From positions 434,001-498,000 of the forward strand of contig NZNV01000017.1 of assembly GCA_002695025.1 (NCBI GenBank): a stretch of 64,000 nt of DNA, read 5' to 3'. Source of the DNA: Owenweeksia sp. (GTDB taxonomy: Bacteria > Bacteroidota > Bacteroidia > Flavobacteriales > Schleiferiaceae). Positions 17,156 through 25,199 of this stretch are shown piece by piece. The notes under the pieces were generated by a model, which worked only from the letters and a program-made list of their open reading frames with translations, did no database searches and was not told the DNA's origin. The translations under genes and the position numbers were made by a program. The first letter of the stretch is position 1. The number at the start of each line of letters is the position of its first letter.

Positions 17156-17699
17156 ATACCTGTTCGGTTTTAAGAAGAAAGCCTATCGAGCTATGAGTGA
17201 TCATGGTTACGAAGGTTCTCCGCTTATTAACCAGCCTACTCTTATCAAGATCGGGAAGGGAGGGAAACTACGGTTTGCGGAGAACGTAAAACTGGGCTTC
17301 AGGGATTCTCCCTATTTCTATTCCGGCTACATCCAGATCAGGCTTGAATCTTCCGATAGCCAGATAAACTTTGGAAAAAATACGATACTGAATAATAATG
17401 CCAGCCTTTTTTGCGGTAATGCGGAGATCCGGATTGGTGCAAATTGCCTGATCGGGCCTAATTTCTATTGTTCCAATTCGGATGGACACATGCTGGATCC
17501 TGACCGAAGAAGGGAAAGGCCCCAGGCCTCAACCGTAATACTGGGCGATAATGTGTTTATAGGCGCCAATGTTATCATTCTTAAGGGAGTGGAAATAGGT
17601 GAGAATTCCGTTATCGCAGCCGGATCGGTGGTAACCAGATCCTTTCCTTCCAATTCTATAATCGGTGGTAATCCCGCCAAATTAATCCGGGATATTTAG
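17130..17699 (+). CDS. Hexapeptide-repeat acyltransferase (WbbJ/FdtC-like)
   Basis: A 189-residue left-handed beta-helix acyltransferase. The C-terminal half has hexapeptide turns ([31 protein letters not shown]) and ends with the usual [11 protein letters not shown]. The likely active His is in SDGHM (about residue 118). It follows an FdtB-like aminotransferase, overlapping it by 26 bases, so N-acylation of the 3-amino sugar is the first guess; O-acetylation of the glycan is the alternative. The start ATG at 17130 gives a basic N-terminus that could touch the membrane; a later start is possible. Confidence 0.72.
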   Translation: MSLTRTLYRYLFGFKKKAYRAMSDHGYEGSPLINQPTLIKIGKGGKLRFAENVKLGFRDSPYFYSGYIQIRLESSDSQINFGKNTILNNNASLFCGNAEIRIGANCLIGPNFYCSNSDGHMLDPDRRRERPQASTVILGDNVFIGANVIILKGVEIGENSVIAAGSVVTRSFPSNSIIGGNPAKLIRDI

Positions 17700-17703
17700 G
17701 TTT

Positions 17704-18642
17704 ATGGAGTACCCTCTTGTTACGGTTCGTACAGCGGTTTACAATACCGGGAAATTTGTGATTCCGGCACTGGAAAGCGTAAAGGTCCAAAAATATCCCA
17801 ATGTTCAGCACATCATTATTGATGATGCATCTACTGACAATTCGGTGGAAGTGATCAATAAGTGGATTGAAGAAAACGAGTATTCCTGTACCTTCATCAA
17901 GCATGAGAAAAATAAAGGCCTGGTAGCCACTGTGCAAGAATTTAATGAGCTGGCAGAAGGTAAATACTTAACCGGTATAGCAGACGACCTCTGGGAGGAT
18001 AACCGCTTATTTGAGCAGGTCAGGATATTGGAGGAGGCCGGTGACAACTGTGCACTGGTCTACAGTGATATGTCCGAGATAGATGAAGATGACCGTCTTC
18101 TAAATGATAGTTTTTTGGGAAAGAAAGGCTTTAACCTGAAGGCTATGCCTTCCGGAAAAGTGGATTTGACCACCTTTTTGCGAAAGCAGTTCATTCCGGC
18201 TCCGTCCGTTATGATGCGTATGAGCTGTGTCCGCGAGGTAGGGGGATATGATCAGAATCTCTTTACGGAAGATGTGGATATGTGGATACGTCTGATTCTC
18301 AATTATGAGATACGTTTTTCCTCTCAGTCCTTTGTGAAATACCGGAGAAGATCAGGCTCTATTTCCCAGGCTAAAAATGCCTTTATCCACCGCTCACATC
18401 TGAAAATGTGGCCCAAATACTTTGATAAGGTTGACAAAACTACCAGGAAAGCCTTGGCCCATAAGATGTTGGGTAGTATTATAAGAGTATACAAGTTTGG
18501 TGTGGATAAAGCTGCGGCACTAAAGGGGGTAAGCTTTCTTCAAAAACAATATCCTCTTAATATGCGATACCGGCTTTTGGAGCTTTTTATACGGTTTAAC
18601 TTTCCAAAAAGGAGGATAGGCCTTTTAGGGAAGGGCGTTTAA
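17704..18642 (+). CDS. Family 2 glycosyltransferase
   Basis: A 312-residue GT-A enzyme. The N-terminus PLVTVRTAVYNTGKFV is the usual GT2 opening (with RTAVYN in place of the common I-x-x-YN), followed by IIIDDASTDNS and the DXD-like ADDLWEDNR (about residue 95). VGGYDQNLFTEDVDMWIRL matches the late acceptor-site ED motif. There are no membrane helices, so it should act on lipid-linked intermediates at the cytoplasmic face. The sugar it moves is not known. It begins 4 bases after the acyltransferase. Confidence 0.8.
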   Translation: MEYPLVTVRTAVYNTGKFVIPALESVKVQKYPNVQHIIIDDASTDNSVEVINKWIEENEYSCTFIKHEKNKGLVATVQEFNELAEGKYLTGIADDLWEDNRLFEQVRILEEAGDNCALVYSDMSEIDEDDRLLNDSFLGKKGFNLKAMPSGKVDLTTFLRKQFIPAPSVMMRMSCVREVGGYDQNLFTEDVDMWIRLILNYEIRFSSQSFVKYRRRSGSISQAKNAFIHRSHLKMWPKYFDKVDKTTRKALAHKMLGSIIRVYKFGVDKAAALKGVSFLQKQYPLNMRYRLLELFIRFNFPKRRIGLLGKGV

Positions 18643-18676
18643 TCTGGAGAAACTAAAACACACGAATCAGCGAGGA

Positions 18677-20083
18677 ATGCAAAAAATTGTTTACATAATT
18701 TCTCACGGTCATACTGCCCGGGGCGCATTGCAAACGGGCCTGCTGGGTGAGCTTAGCAAGACAGCAGATGTTCATGTGGTGGCCAAACCTGAAGCGGTTG
18801 AAGCACTCAGGACCACCGTTGAGAGTGAGGGTGCTTCCATTCATGTTTACGATTATAGTATGGACCGTTCCGATGAGCATCGCGGTATCCTCAGGTCCCA
18901 TGTGCATCAGAATATCCGTAAAAATCCCGCTCTATGGGAGAAACACCTCTGGCGTACCCGTTCTAACAAAAACTCGTTAAAAAGGCGTTTACCTAATCAT
19001 TTATACTATTACCTGGGAGCTTTTCTCCGTGTTTTGCCGGGTGCGCGAAAGGCGTTTACCAAAATGGAAGCCAAGGGTTACTTTAAACCTGATGCGGCCA
19101 GGATATTAAAGGAAATAAACCCGGATATTATCATCTCTACCCGGCCGGTTGATGAAATGGAGATATGCCTGCTGGAAGCTGCACGCAGGTTGGGCATTCA
19201 TCGCTCCATCTATATCCTGAGTTGGGACAATATAACCTCCAAAGGTATTTTCCCGGTATTGGGTGATTCCTATTTAACGTGGGGACCGGTGATGAACCAG
19301 GAATTAAAAGAATACTACAATGTCCAGGATTCCGAGATATTCAATACCGGGGTCACTCATTTTGATATTCACGCCCGGGTACGGGAAGGAGTATTGAAAA
19401 TACCGGACCTGTTGCAACAAATGGGGCTGGACAGTAGTAAGCCCTATCTCTTCTTTACCATGTCAGCCTCGTACTTTGCCCCCAATGAAATTGACATTGT
19501 AGAATGGTTGGCGAAGGAAGTGGAAAGCAACAGCTTTGGGGATGATATGCAATTGATCGTGCGGCCACACATGGCTAATCTAATGGCCAACCGTTCCGAT
19601 CAAAGCTGGCTGGGAAGGTTGCAAAAGCTACCTTCCAAAAGGGTAGTCCTGGATTTGCCGGATGCGGAGAACAGCTTGCTTACATGGTATATGAAGCATG
19701 ATGATATGATCAAGCTTTCCAATCTCATCAACGGGGCATCGGTATGTTTAAATTCCGGTTCAACCATTGCCATTGAAGCAGCCTACCTGAACAGGCCAGT
19801 GGTTTTAACCGCTTTTGATCTGGAGAAATTCCCCAAATGGAAATCCGCCAGACGCTTGCTGGAATACATCCACCTGGCAAAATTCGTATCCTTTGGTGGT
19901 TCTACAGTAACAACCAACCTGGAAAACCTGAAAGAAGCTATCGAAAATTACCTGAAAGATCCGAAGTTACACGAAATGGAGCGACAAAAGGTGGTGGAAA
20001 TGGAATGTTATAAAAATGACGGACGGGCCACTCAGCGCTTTGCAGAAAATATTGCCACTATACTGAAAAGAATCGCGAAATAG
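18677..20083 (+). CDS. Probable GT-B-fold glycosyltransferase of unknown specificity
   Basis: A 468-residue protein. The opening KIVYIISHGHTARGALQTGLL and the late ASVCLNSGSTIAIEAAYLNRPVVLTAF stretch look like a GT-B fold with the C-terminal donor site, related in style to CDP-glycerol/UDP-GlcNAc-epimerase-like transferases. WDNITSKGIFP and FNTGVTHFD in the middle recall proteins that read a 'time/space' of donor, but I cannot name a family. It is followed with no gap by a HAD phosphatase gene (GTG start next to the TAG). It may be a glycosyl- or glycerol-phosphate-type transferase for the product of the odd pathway encoded at 20084-24103. Confidence 0.55.
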   Translation: MQKIVYIISHGHTARGALQTGLLGELSKTADVHVVAKPEAVEALRTTVESEGASIHVYDYSMDRSDEHRGILRSHVHQNIRKNPALWEKHLWRTRSNKNSLKRRLPNHLYYYLGAFLRVLPGARKAFTKMEAKGYFKPDAARILKEINPDIIISTRPVDEMEICLLEAARRLGIHRSIYILSWDNITSKGIFPVLGDSYLTWGPVMNQELKEYYNVQDSEIFNTGVTHFDIHARVREGVLKIPDLLQQMGLDSSKPYLFFTMSASYFAPNEIDIVEWLAKEVESNSFGDDMQLIVRPHMANLMANRSDQSWLGRLQKLPSKRVVLDLPDAENSLLTWYMKHDDMIKLSNLINGASVCLNSGSTIAIEAAYLNRPVVLTAFDLEKFPKWKSARRLLEYIHLAKFVSFGGSTVTTNLENLKEAIENYLKDPKLHEMERQKVVEMECYKNDGRATQRFAENIATILKRIAK

Positions 20084-20707
20084 GTGAAAGGCTATAGCAG
20101 TGTTATTCTGGATGTGGATGGGGTATTGTTTGACTCCAATACGCTCAAGCATGATAATATCAGGAAGGCAGCCAGTGAGTATGCTGAAGGAGAAAAGCTG
20201 GAGGAATTTCTGTCCTATTTCATATTTCACAATGGTTTGCCTCGCGAGATCAAGATCGAGAAATACTTTGGTGAGGGAACCGAAATATCACAATCTCTTT
20301 TAAACCGCTATAATGAATTAAATCAGCAAACGCTGATGACCGTGGACATGACGCCCGGAGCAAGGAATTTCCTGATGGAAACCTCTGCACAAATGCCGGT
20401 TTGGGCTTTATCCGGGGGCGCTGAGCATGAGGTTAAGGCGCTGTTCGAAAAAAATAATATCACGTCCTTTTTTAAGGGAATTTACGGAGGCCCCGTCTCT
20501 AAAAAGGAACATATAAAAAAGATTCCCATACAACAGCCATGTCTGTACGTTGGCGATAGCAAGGTGGATTATGAAACCGCTCAATTGGTGGATGCCCATT
20601 TTACTTTTATGACGCGCTATACCCAGTTTGACGGATGGGCCGATTTTTTTGAAGATAAACCGGAAGTTACTATTATTCCGGATCTTACATATTTTTCCAG
20701 GATCTAA
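20084..20707 (+). CDS. HAD-superfamily phosphatase
   Basis: A 207-residue HAD hydrolase. Motif I is ILDVDGVLFDS (nucleophile Asp10, acid Asp12), motif II is WALSGGAE, and motif IV is VGDSKVDYETA. The cap sequence between residues 20 and 85 is the small helical type found in sugar-phosphate phosphatases. The GTG start abuts the stop of the gene before. It is followed by a GAPDH-like gene, so I suppose it removes a phosphate from an intermediate of that cassette; it could also be a nonulosonate-9-phosphatase-like enzyme. Confidence 0.72.
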   Translation: MKGYSSVILDVDGVLFDSNTLKHDNIRKAASEYAEGEKLEEFLSYFIFHNGLPREIKIEKYFGEGTEISQSLLNRYNELNQQTLMTVDMTPGARNFLMETSAQMPVWALSGGAEHEVKALFEKNNITSFFKGIYGGPVSKKEHIKKIPIQQPCLYVGDSKVDYETAQLVDAHFTFMTRYTQFDGWADFFEDKPEVTIIPDLTYFSRI

Positions 20708-20739
20708 ATTCTTATAATTCAAAATCAATTCAAATCAAC

Positions 20740-21795
20740 ATGATTAAAGTAGGTATCAATGGCTTTGGCCGAATCGGAAGAGCTATTTTCAGAAATAACC
20801 TGAACAAAGAATTTTTTCAGGTGGTAGCAATCAATGATATCAATCCCGATAATAACAACATCGCCTATACATTGAACTTTGACACCTTGTATGATCGTCT
20901 CGACAACGCCTTTAAAGTGGATGGAGATAACCTGGTGAGCGCTGACGGTTCTCATAAAATTGCGTTGAGCCATGAGAGGTCTGTGGCCGATGTGGACTGG
21001 AAATCACACGGTGTGGATTTCGTGATAGATGCTTCCGGAGTATACCAGAATGTATTGGATGCCCAGAAAGTGATCGAAAGTGGCCAGGCTAAAAAGGTAT
21101 TTGTTACACACTCTCCCAAAAACGTTGATTTCACCATGGTGTTGGGTGCCAATGAACATTTGCTGGATGTGGAGAAGCACCACGTGATCTCCACCAGTAT
21201 TTGTGATGCCACAGCTATTGCCCCGGTTACCAAAGCCATTAAGCAGACATTTGGCATTGAGCACGGCTATGCTACCACCTTGCACCCCTGGCTGAACTAC
21301 CAGAACCTGATGGATGGCCCGGCCAGCTCATGGTCGGTTCCCGGTGAGATATACCACCATTTTGCCCTGGGAAGATCATCTATCGGTAACATGATACCCA
21401 AGCCTACTTCAGCTATTACCGCTACCTGTACAGTATTGGAAGAAGAAGGTATTACCGAAGAGATTATCGGTTCTTTCTCTTACCGTACTCCTACCGCTAT
21501 TGTGGGTAGTGCTGACCTTACCTTCCACATCAGTGAAAAGGCACAGACTAAAGACGTATTGGATCTTTTTGAAAAAATGGAATCCAGCCAGCAGTGGCCT
21601 ATAGTACATAACAACTGGGAGCCACTAGTTTCCCTGGATTTCAAAAAAGCGGATTATGCAGCTGTGATCGACCACCGCTGGACCAACGTACTGCAGGGGC
21701 ACATGCTGAAGCTGGTACTTTGGTATGACAATGAGTGGGGTTATGCTGCTCGCGTACTCGATCAAATCAAGTTAGTGGAAGAAAAACTGGGATAA
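20740..21795 (+). CDS. Divergent glyceraldehyde-3-phosphate dehydrogenase homologue
   Basis: A 351-residue GAPDH-fold protein, somewhat longer than the usual 330-335. NAD motif INGFGRIGR is at residues 6-14, and WYDNEWGYAARV near the end is conserved. The catalytic pair is kept: Cys155 (in STSICDATAIAP) and His182 (in TTLHPW). But the canonical SCTTN around the Cys is changed to ICDAT, and the phosphate-site region after DGP lacks the usual WRGGR pattern, with an insertion of a few residues. It should oxidise an aldehyde, probably phosphorylated, other than glyceraldehyde 3-phosphate; erythrose 4-phosphate dehydrogenase (Epd) is one known such case. The neighbours (cytidylyltransferase, FAH, 2-hydroxyacid dehydrogenase) argue against a role in glycolysis. 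Confidence 0.75.
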   Translation: MIKVGINGFGRIGRAIFRNNLNKEFFQVVAINDINPDNNNIAYTLNFDTLYDRLDNAFKVDGDNLVSADGSHKIALSHERSVADVDWKSHGVDFVIDASGVYQNVLDAQKVIESGQAKKVFVTHSPKNVDFTMVLGANEHLLDVEKHHVISTSICDATAIAPVTKAIKQTFGIEHGYATTLHPWLNYQNLMDGPASSWSVPGEIYHHFALGRSSIGNMIPKPTSAITATCTVLEEEGITEEIIGSFSYRTPTAIVGSADLTFHISEKAQTKDVLDLFEKMESSQQWPIVHNNWEPLVSLDFKKADYAAVIDHRWTNVLQGHMLKLVLWYDNEWGYAARVLDQIKLVEEKLG

Positions 21796-22545
21796 ATGAG
21801 AACCGGAGATATTAAAGTAGTAGTCCCTGCCCGCCTGGGCAGTAAAAGGGTAATGGTGAAAAGTCTGAGGTTGCTCAATGGAAAGCCTCTGATCAGTTAT
21901 ATCCTGGACACGCTGAAGGAAACCAAATACCTGAAAAATATCTACATCAATTCAGACAGTGATTATTTTGGTGAAATAGCTAAAGAGAGCGGAGTTAATT
22001 TTTACAAGCGTAAACCCGAGCTGGCTACCAGCGAATCACTTATTGATGAGTATTTATATGATTTCATGGTGCATGAAAAGTGTGATTACGTGGCGGTTGT
22101 AAATCCTACTTCGCCCTTTATTACACCTGAAGAGCTGGATGCAGCCTGGGAACATTTTGCTTCTAATGATTTTGACACCATGCTGTGCTGTGAAAAAATT
22201 CAGACGCATTGTTTCTACAAAGGAGAGACCATTAATTTCTCCAGAGTCGGTAAGCATCCTCGTTCCCAGGACCTGGAGCCCGTATTGGCCTTAAACTTTG
22301 CCATCACCATTTTTGATTGCAAGAAATTCATAGCCAACTATGAAAACCTGGGCTGGGGAGTATACACCGGTAAGTTGGGTTTCTTTACTACCGAAGGTGA
22401 GTCTAATATTGATATAGATTACGAGGAAGACTTCCAGTTTGCCGAATATGTAGCCCGTTTTAAAGGCTCAGGCGAAAAAAGCGAGCCGCAGTATTCACCC
22501 ATCGTTCAGGATTTGCTGGACCAGAATATAGACCCACGAAATTAA
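21796..22545 (+). CDS. Second NeuA-like cytidylyltransferase
   Basis: A 249-residue protein of the NeuA/KdsB-type cytidylyltransferase fold: VVVPARLGSKRVMVKSLRLLNGKPLISYIL at the start, INSDSDYFGEIA, and VVNPTSPFITPEEL. Compared with the NeuA at 9318 the first loop is different (ARLGSKRV rather than ARGGSKGI) and the later RDGSVY motif is missing, so it likely activates another substrate. It starts directly after the GAPDH-like stop and shares the TAATG junction with the FAH gene, which suggests joint translation. I infer it makes a CMP ester of the product of this cassette. Confidence 0.7.
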   Translation: MRTGDIKVVVPARLGSKRVMVKSLRLLNGKPLISYILDTLKETKYLKNIYINSDSDYFGEIAKESGVNFYKRKPELATSESLIDEYLYDFMVHEKCDYVAVVNPTSPFITPEELDAAWEHFASNDFDTMLCCEKIQTHCFYKGETINFSRVGKHPRSQDLEPVLALNFAITIFDCKKFIANYENLGWGVYTGKLGFFTTEGESNIDIDYEEDFQFAEYVARFKGSGEKSEPQYSPIVQDLLDQNIDPRN

Positions 22546-23147
22546 TGATCAACCCACGTAATATTCATTGCCTTGCCCTGAACTATAAAGGCGTTGGCGC
22601 TAATGACCAGGTGCCTTTGTATTTTGTAAAATCACTATCAGCTTTATGCTTTACCGGGGCGGAGGTGCCTTATCCTTCCAACTCCGAAAGTATGTGGACG
22701 GAGGTGGAGCTGGGCATCGTAATTTCAAAGCCTTGCGAAAATGTAAGTGAGGAAGGTGCCAGGGATTATATAAAAGGGTTCACGGTGTGTGCGGATATTA
22801 CGTGTTCCAACCTGCACGGCAGGGATCATCACCTGGGCTTTTCCAAAAGCCGCTATAATTTTTGTCCTGTATTGGATGTATGCCTTGAAATGGACCTGGA
22901 AGCGCTTCCTGATCTTAAACTGGAAACCAGTATCAATGGCAAGCTTACCCAGTCCGGCTACCTGCGCGATATGATCTATGATACGGCAAAGAGTGTGTCT
23001 TTTGTATCACAGATCACACGCCTGGAGGAAGGGGACATTATCCTTACCGGAACACCCAGCGGGGTGGAGAATAATATCATTAAGGCGGGTGACCAAGTGG
23101 TGCAGACCATTGAGAACATCGGTTCACTGGAATATAGCATTGTATAA
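22545..23147 (+). CDS. Fumarylacetoacetate hydrolase (FAH)-family protein
   Basis: A 200-residue protein of the short FAH form: WTEVELGIVI and the metal-binding acids near residue 63, HGRDHHLGFSKSRYNFCPV in the middle, and GDIILTGTPSGV near residue 165. Members cleave acylpyruvates, decarboxylate oxaloacetate, isomerise or dehydrate 2-keto-3-deoxy acids. A place in an amino-acid catabolic operon is excluded by the neighbours; in this cassette it would act on a 2-keto acid made by the dehydrogenase that follows. No other FAH gene or aromatic pathway gene is in the window. Confidence 0.8.
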   Translation: MINPRNIHCLALNYKGVGANDQVPLYFVKSLSALCFTGAEVPYPSNSESMWTEVELGIVISKPCENVSEEGARDYIKGFTVCADITCSNLHGRDHHLGFSKSRYNFCPVLDVCLEMDLEALPDLKLETSINGKLTQSGYLRDMIYDTAKSVSFVSQITRLEEGDIILTGTPSGVENNIIKAGDQVVQTIENIGSLEYSIV

Positions 23148-23158
23148 ACAGCAGAGAA

Positions 23159-24103
23159 ATGGCCAAGATTGCAATTACAGATTACTTTGATACCCCATCC
23201 GCAGAAGAACGCGAGATACTGGGAGATCTGGTAAGCGTTGGTCCGGGACCTGATACGGAAGTACTTTTGGTTTGGCACGATAAGATTGATGCCAGTTACG
23301 TGAAAGACCTTCCGAAACTCAGAGGTGTACAGCGATATGGAGTAGGCTTTGATAACCTGGATGTGGATTATCTCAAATCCAAGGGAATTACCTGCTGCAA
23401 TAATCCCGATTATGGTGTGGATGAGGTCTCCGATACCGCAATGGCCTTTATTATGACAATAAGCCGTGGGGTTTTTCGCTATGATGCCATAGCCCGTAAA
23501 CTAACGGATACCTGGCAGGAGAATATCTTGCCACAGATCAAACGTGCCAATCAAACCAAAGTAGGGGTGATCGGTGCCGGACGTATCGGGACCAGTGTAC
23601 TGCTAAAATGCCAGGCCCTGGGCTTTCAGACGGTGTTCTTCGATCCGTATAAGGAGAGCGGACATGAAAAAGTAGTGAGGGCCAAACGGGTTCACTCGCT
23701 GGACGAACTCCTTGCTGAAGCGGATATAGTCAGTATCCATTGCCCGCTTAGCAAGGCAACATCGGGCATGGTAAACCAGGATTTCATTTCCGCAATGAAG
23801 GATGGTGCTGCATTGGTAAATACCGCGCGGGGCGGTCTCGTGGCAGACCTTGAAGTACTGCACGATAACCTGAAATCAGGAAAGCTATCCTTTGTATACC
23901 TGGATGTGATCCCACAGGAACCTCCGGCTGATAACATGCTTATTGAAGCCTGGAGAGCACAACCGGATTGGCTGCAGGGGCGATTGATCATAAACCCACA
24001 TACCTCGTATTTTTCCCAATCGTCCATTCTTGACCTCAGAAGGGGAGCGGCCAGCAATGCCTTGCGATTGTTTAATGGGGAAAAGCCCCTAAACGTCCTT
24101 TAA
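23159..24103 (+). CDS. D-2-hydroxyacid dehydrogenase (PGDH/PdxB-like)
   Basis: A 314-residue NAD-dependent dehydrogenase with the complete catalytic set: GAGRIG nucleotide motif (139-144), Arg224 (TARGG), Glu254 (PQEPP) and His281 (NPHTSYFS). It would interconvert a 2-hydroxy acid and a 2-keto acid. With a GAPDH-like enzyme in the same run, the pair recalls Epd and PdxB of pyridoxal synthesis (erythrose 4-phosphate to 4-phosphoerythronate to its 2-keto form), but no SerC-type or pdx gene follows, and a cytidylyltransferase is present instead. The starting residues and lack of an ACT domain exclude a full-length serine-pathway SerA. Confidence 0.8.
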   Translation: MAKIAITDYFDTPSAEEREILGDLVSVGPGPDTEVLLVWHDKIDASYVKDLPKLRGVQRYGVGFDNLDVDYLKSKGITCCNNPDYGVDEVSDTAMAFIMTISRGVFRYDAIARKLTDTWQENILPQIKRANQTKVGVIGAGRIGTSVLLKCQALGFQTVFFDPYKESGHEKVVRAKRVHSLDELLAEADIVSIHCPLSKATSGMVNQDFISAMKDGAALVNTARGGLVADLEVLHDNLKSGKLSFVYLDVIPQEPPADNMLIEAWRAQPDWLQGRLIINPHTSYFSQSSILDLRRGAASNALRLFNGEKPLNVL

Positions 24104-24104
24104 A

Positions 24105-25142
24105 ATGAGCAGGCGCCTTTTTGTGGTTGTTAATCCCTCCCATTACCTCAATGCTATTGAGTATGTGTATCAACAAGGTGGAAAAGATGACCATATTGCC
24201 ATTATGACCCGCCATACCAAAGGTATCCAGGAGATTGACAAACTGGGAGTAGAGGGTATGTGGTCCGAAATATACCGCATGGAGTGGGAGAACCCCGGTG
24301 ATTACAGATCAGACAAGGAGTTTTTTACCAGGAGCCAGGCTTTTCTCCATCAAACTTTTGAAAAATGTGCCCCGGATGAGATCATTGTGGGTAACCTGGT
24401 GGATGGTAATCTTTATCCCTTCATTTTAAAGATCAAGAACAATGTATCCGCCATAACCGTGCTGGATGATGGAACTCCAACCCTGAATGTGGCTGATAAA
24501 AGGAATGGCGGTAATTTTTACCAGGCGTATCATTTCCGTTCATTGCGCATACTGGCCAAGAATATACTTTACCAAAAAATATTTCCTCCCGCTTATCGGC
24601 CGCCTAGGAATATAACCTTCTTTTCGCTATTCAATTTTCCACTTCCTGAAGGGGATAAGTTGATCAACAATGATTACAGTTGGGTGAGATCCAAGGTGAA
24701 GGAAAACCCGCAAACCAATGAATTTCTGTTTATTGGATCCCATATTGTGGACCGTAAGCTAGTTACAGAAGAAAACTATCTTTGGTCGCTTAAAAAAGTG
24801 ATGGAGGATGTTTCAGGAACGGGCCTGGAGTTTAAATATGTACATCATCGGAGTGAATCGGATCACATGAAGAAAAAGATCAGCGAGATCTGCAATACTA
24901 CGGAATTCAATATGCCACTGGAGCTGATGTTCCTGGACAAGCCGAGGCCGGCTATGTTTGCCGGGCATTTTTCCTCCGCGCTTTTTACACTATCGCGAAT
25001 TTTTCCTGCCCTGGAGATCAGGGCTTATTTGTTTCCGGAAAAGATGATACTGGGAAGTGAGTATGAATCCAGGGAATATATCCTCAGGGTGCAGAAGGCA
25101 CTTGAAACCGATGCCACTACCAAGCATAAATACCTGGCATGA
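24105..25142 (+). CDS. Sialyltransferase-like GT-B glycosyltransferase
   Basis: A 345-residue protein that I place, with moderate certainty, with the bacterial CMP-sialic acid transferases (GT52/polysialyltransferase style). The evidence is the acidic ITVLDDGTPTLNV stretch near residue 120 (the D/E-D-G motif), the basic FKYVHHRSESDH in the place of the usual HP motif near residue 245, and PLELMFLDKPRP followed by AGHFSSALFTL, which resembles the late motif with the SSAL turn. A CMP-linked donor fits the two cytidylyltransferases in the locus. It starts 1 base after the dehydrogenase gene. Whether it uses the nonulosonate or the unknown product of the cassette cannot be told. Confidence 0.55.
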   Translation: MSRRLFVVVNPSHYLNAIEYVYQQGGKDDHIAIMTRHTKGIQEIDKLGVEGMWSEIYRMEWENPGDYRSDKEFFTRSQAFLHQTFEKCAPDEIIVGNLVDGNLYPFILKIKNNVSAITVLDDGTPTLNVADKRNGGNFYQAYHFRSLRILAKNILYQKIFPPAYRPPRNITFFSLFNFPLPEGDKLINNDYSWVRSKVKENPQTNEFLFIGSHIVDRKLVTEENYLWSLKKVMEDVSGTGLEFKYVHHRSESDHMKKKISEICNTTEFNMPLELMFLDKPRPAMFAGHFSSALFTLSRIFPALEIRAYLFPEKMILGSEYESREYILRVQKALETDATTKHKYLA

Positions 25143-25199
25143 TGAGGCATGATCGGACGGAAAATTGGAGTATTACACACATCAGAATTGTAGAGGTGC

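Noticed and set aside
20740-21795. Housekeeping glycolytic GAPDH
   Set aside because: Canonical SCTTN around the Cys is changed and the gene sits in a glycan operon between a phosphatase and a cytidylyltransferase.
22545-23147. Tyrosine catabolism enzyme (fumarylacetoacetase)
   Set aside because: Short form of the family, no catabolic neighbours, junction with a cytidylyltransferase gene.
23159-24103. Serine-pathway SerA or pyridoxal-pathway PdxB
   Set aside because: No ACT domain, no serB/serC or pdx genes nearby; kept as a general D-2-hydroxyacid dehydrogenase.
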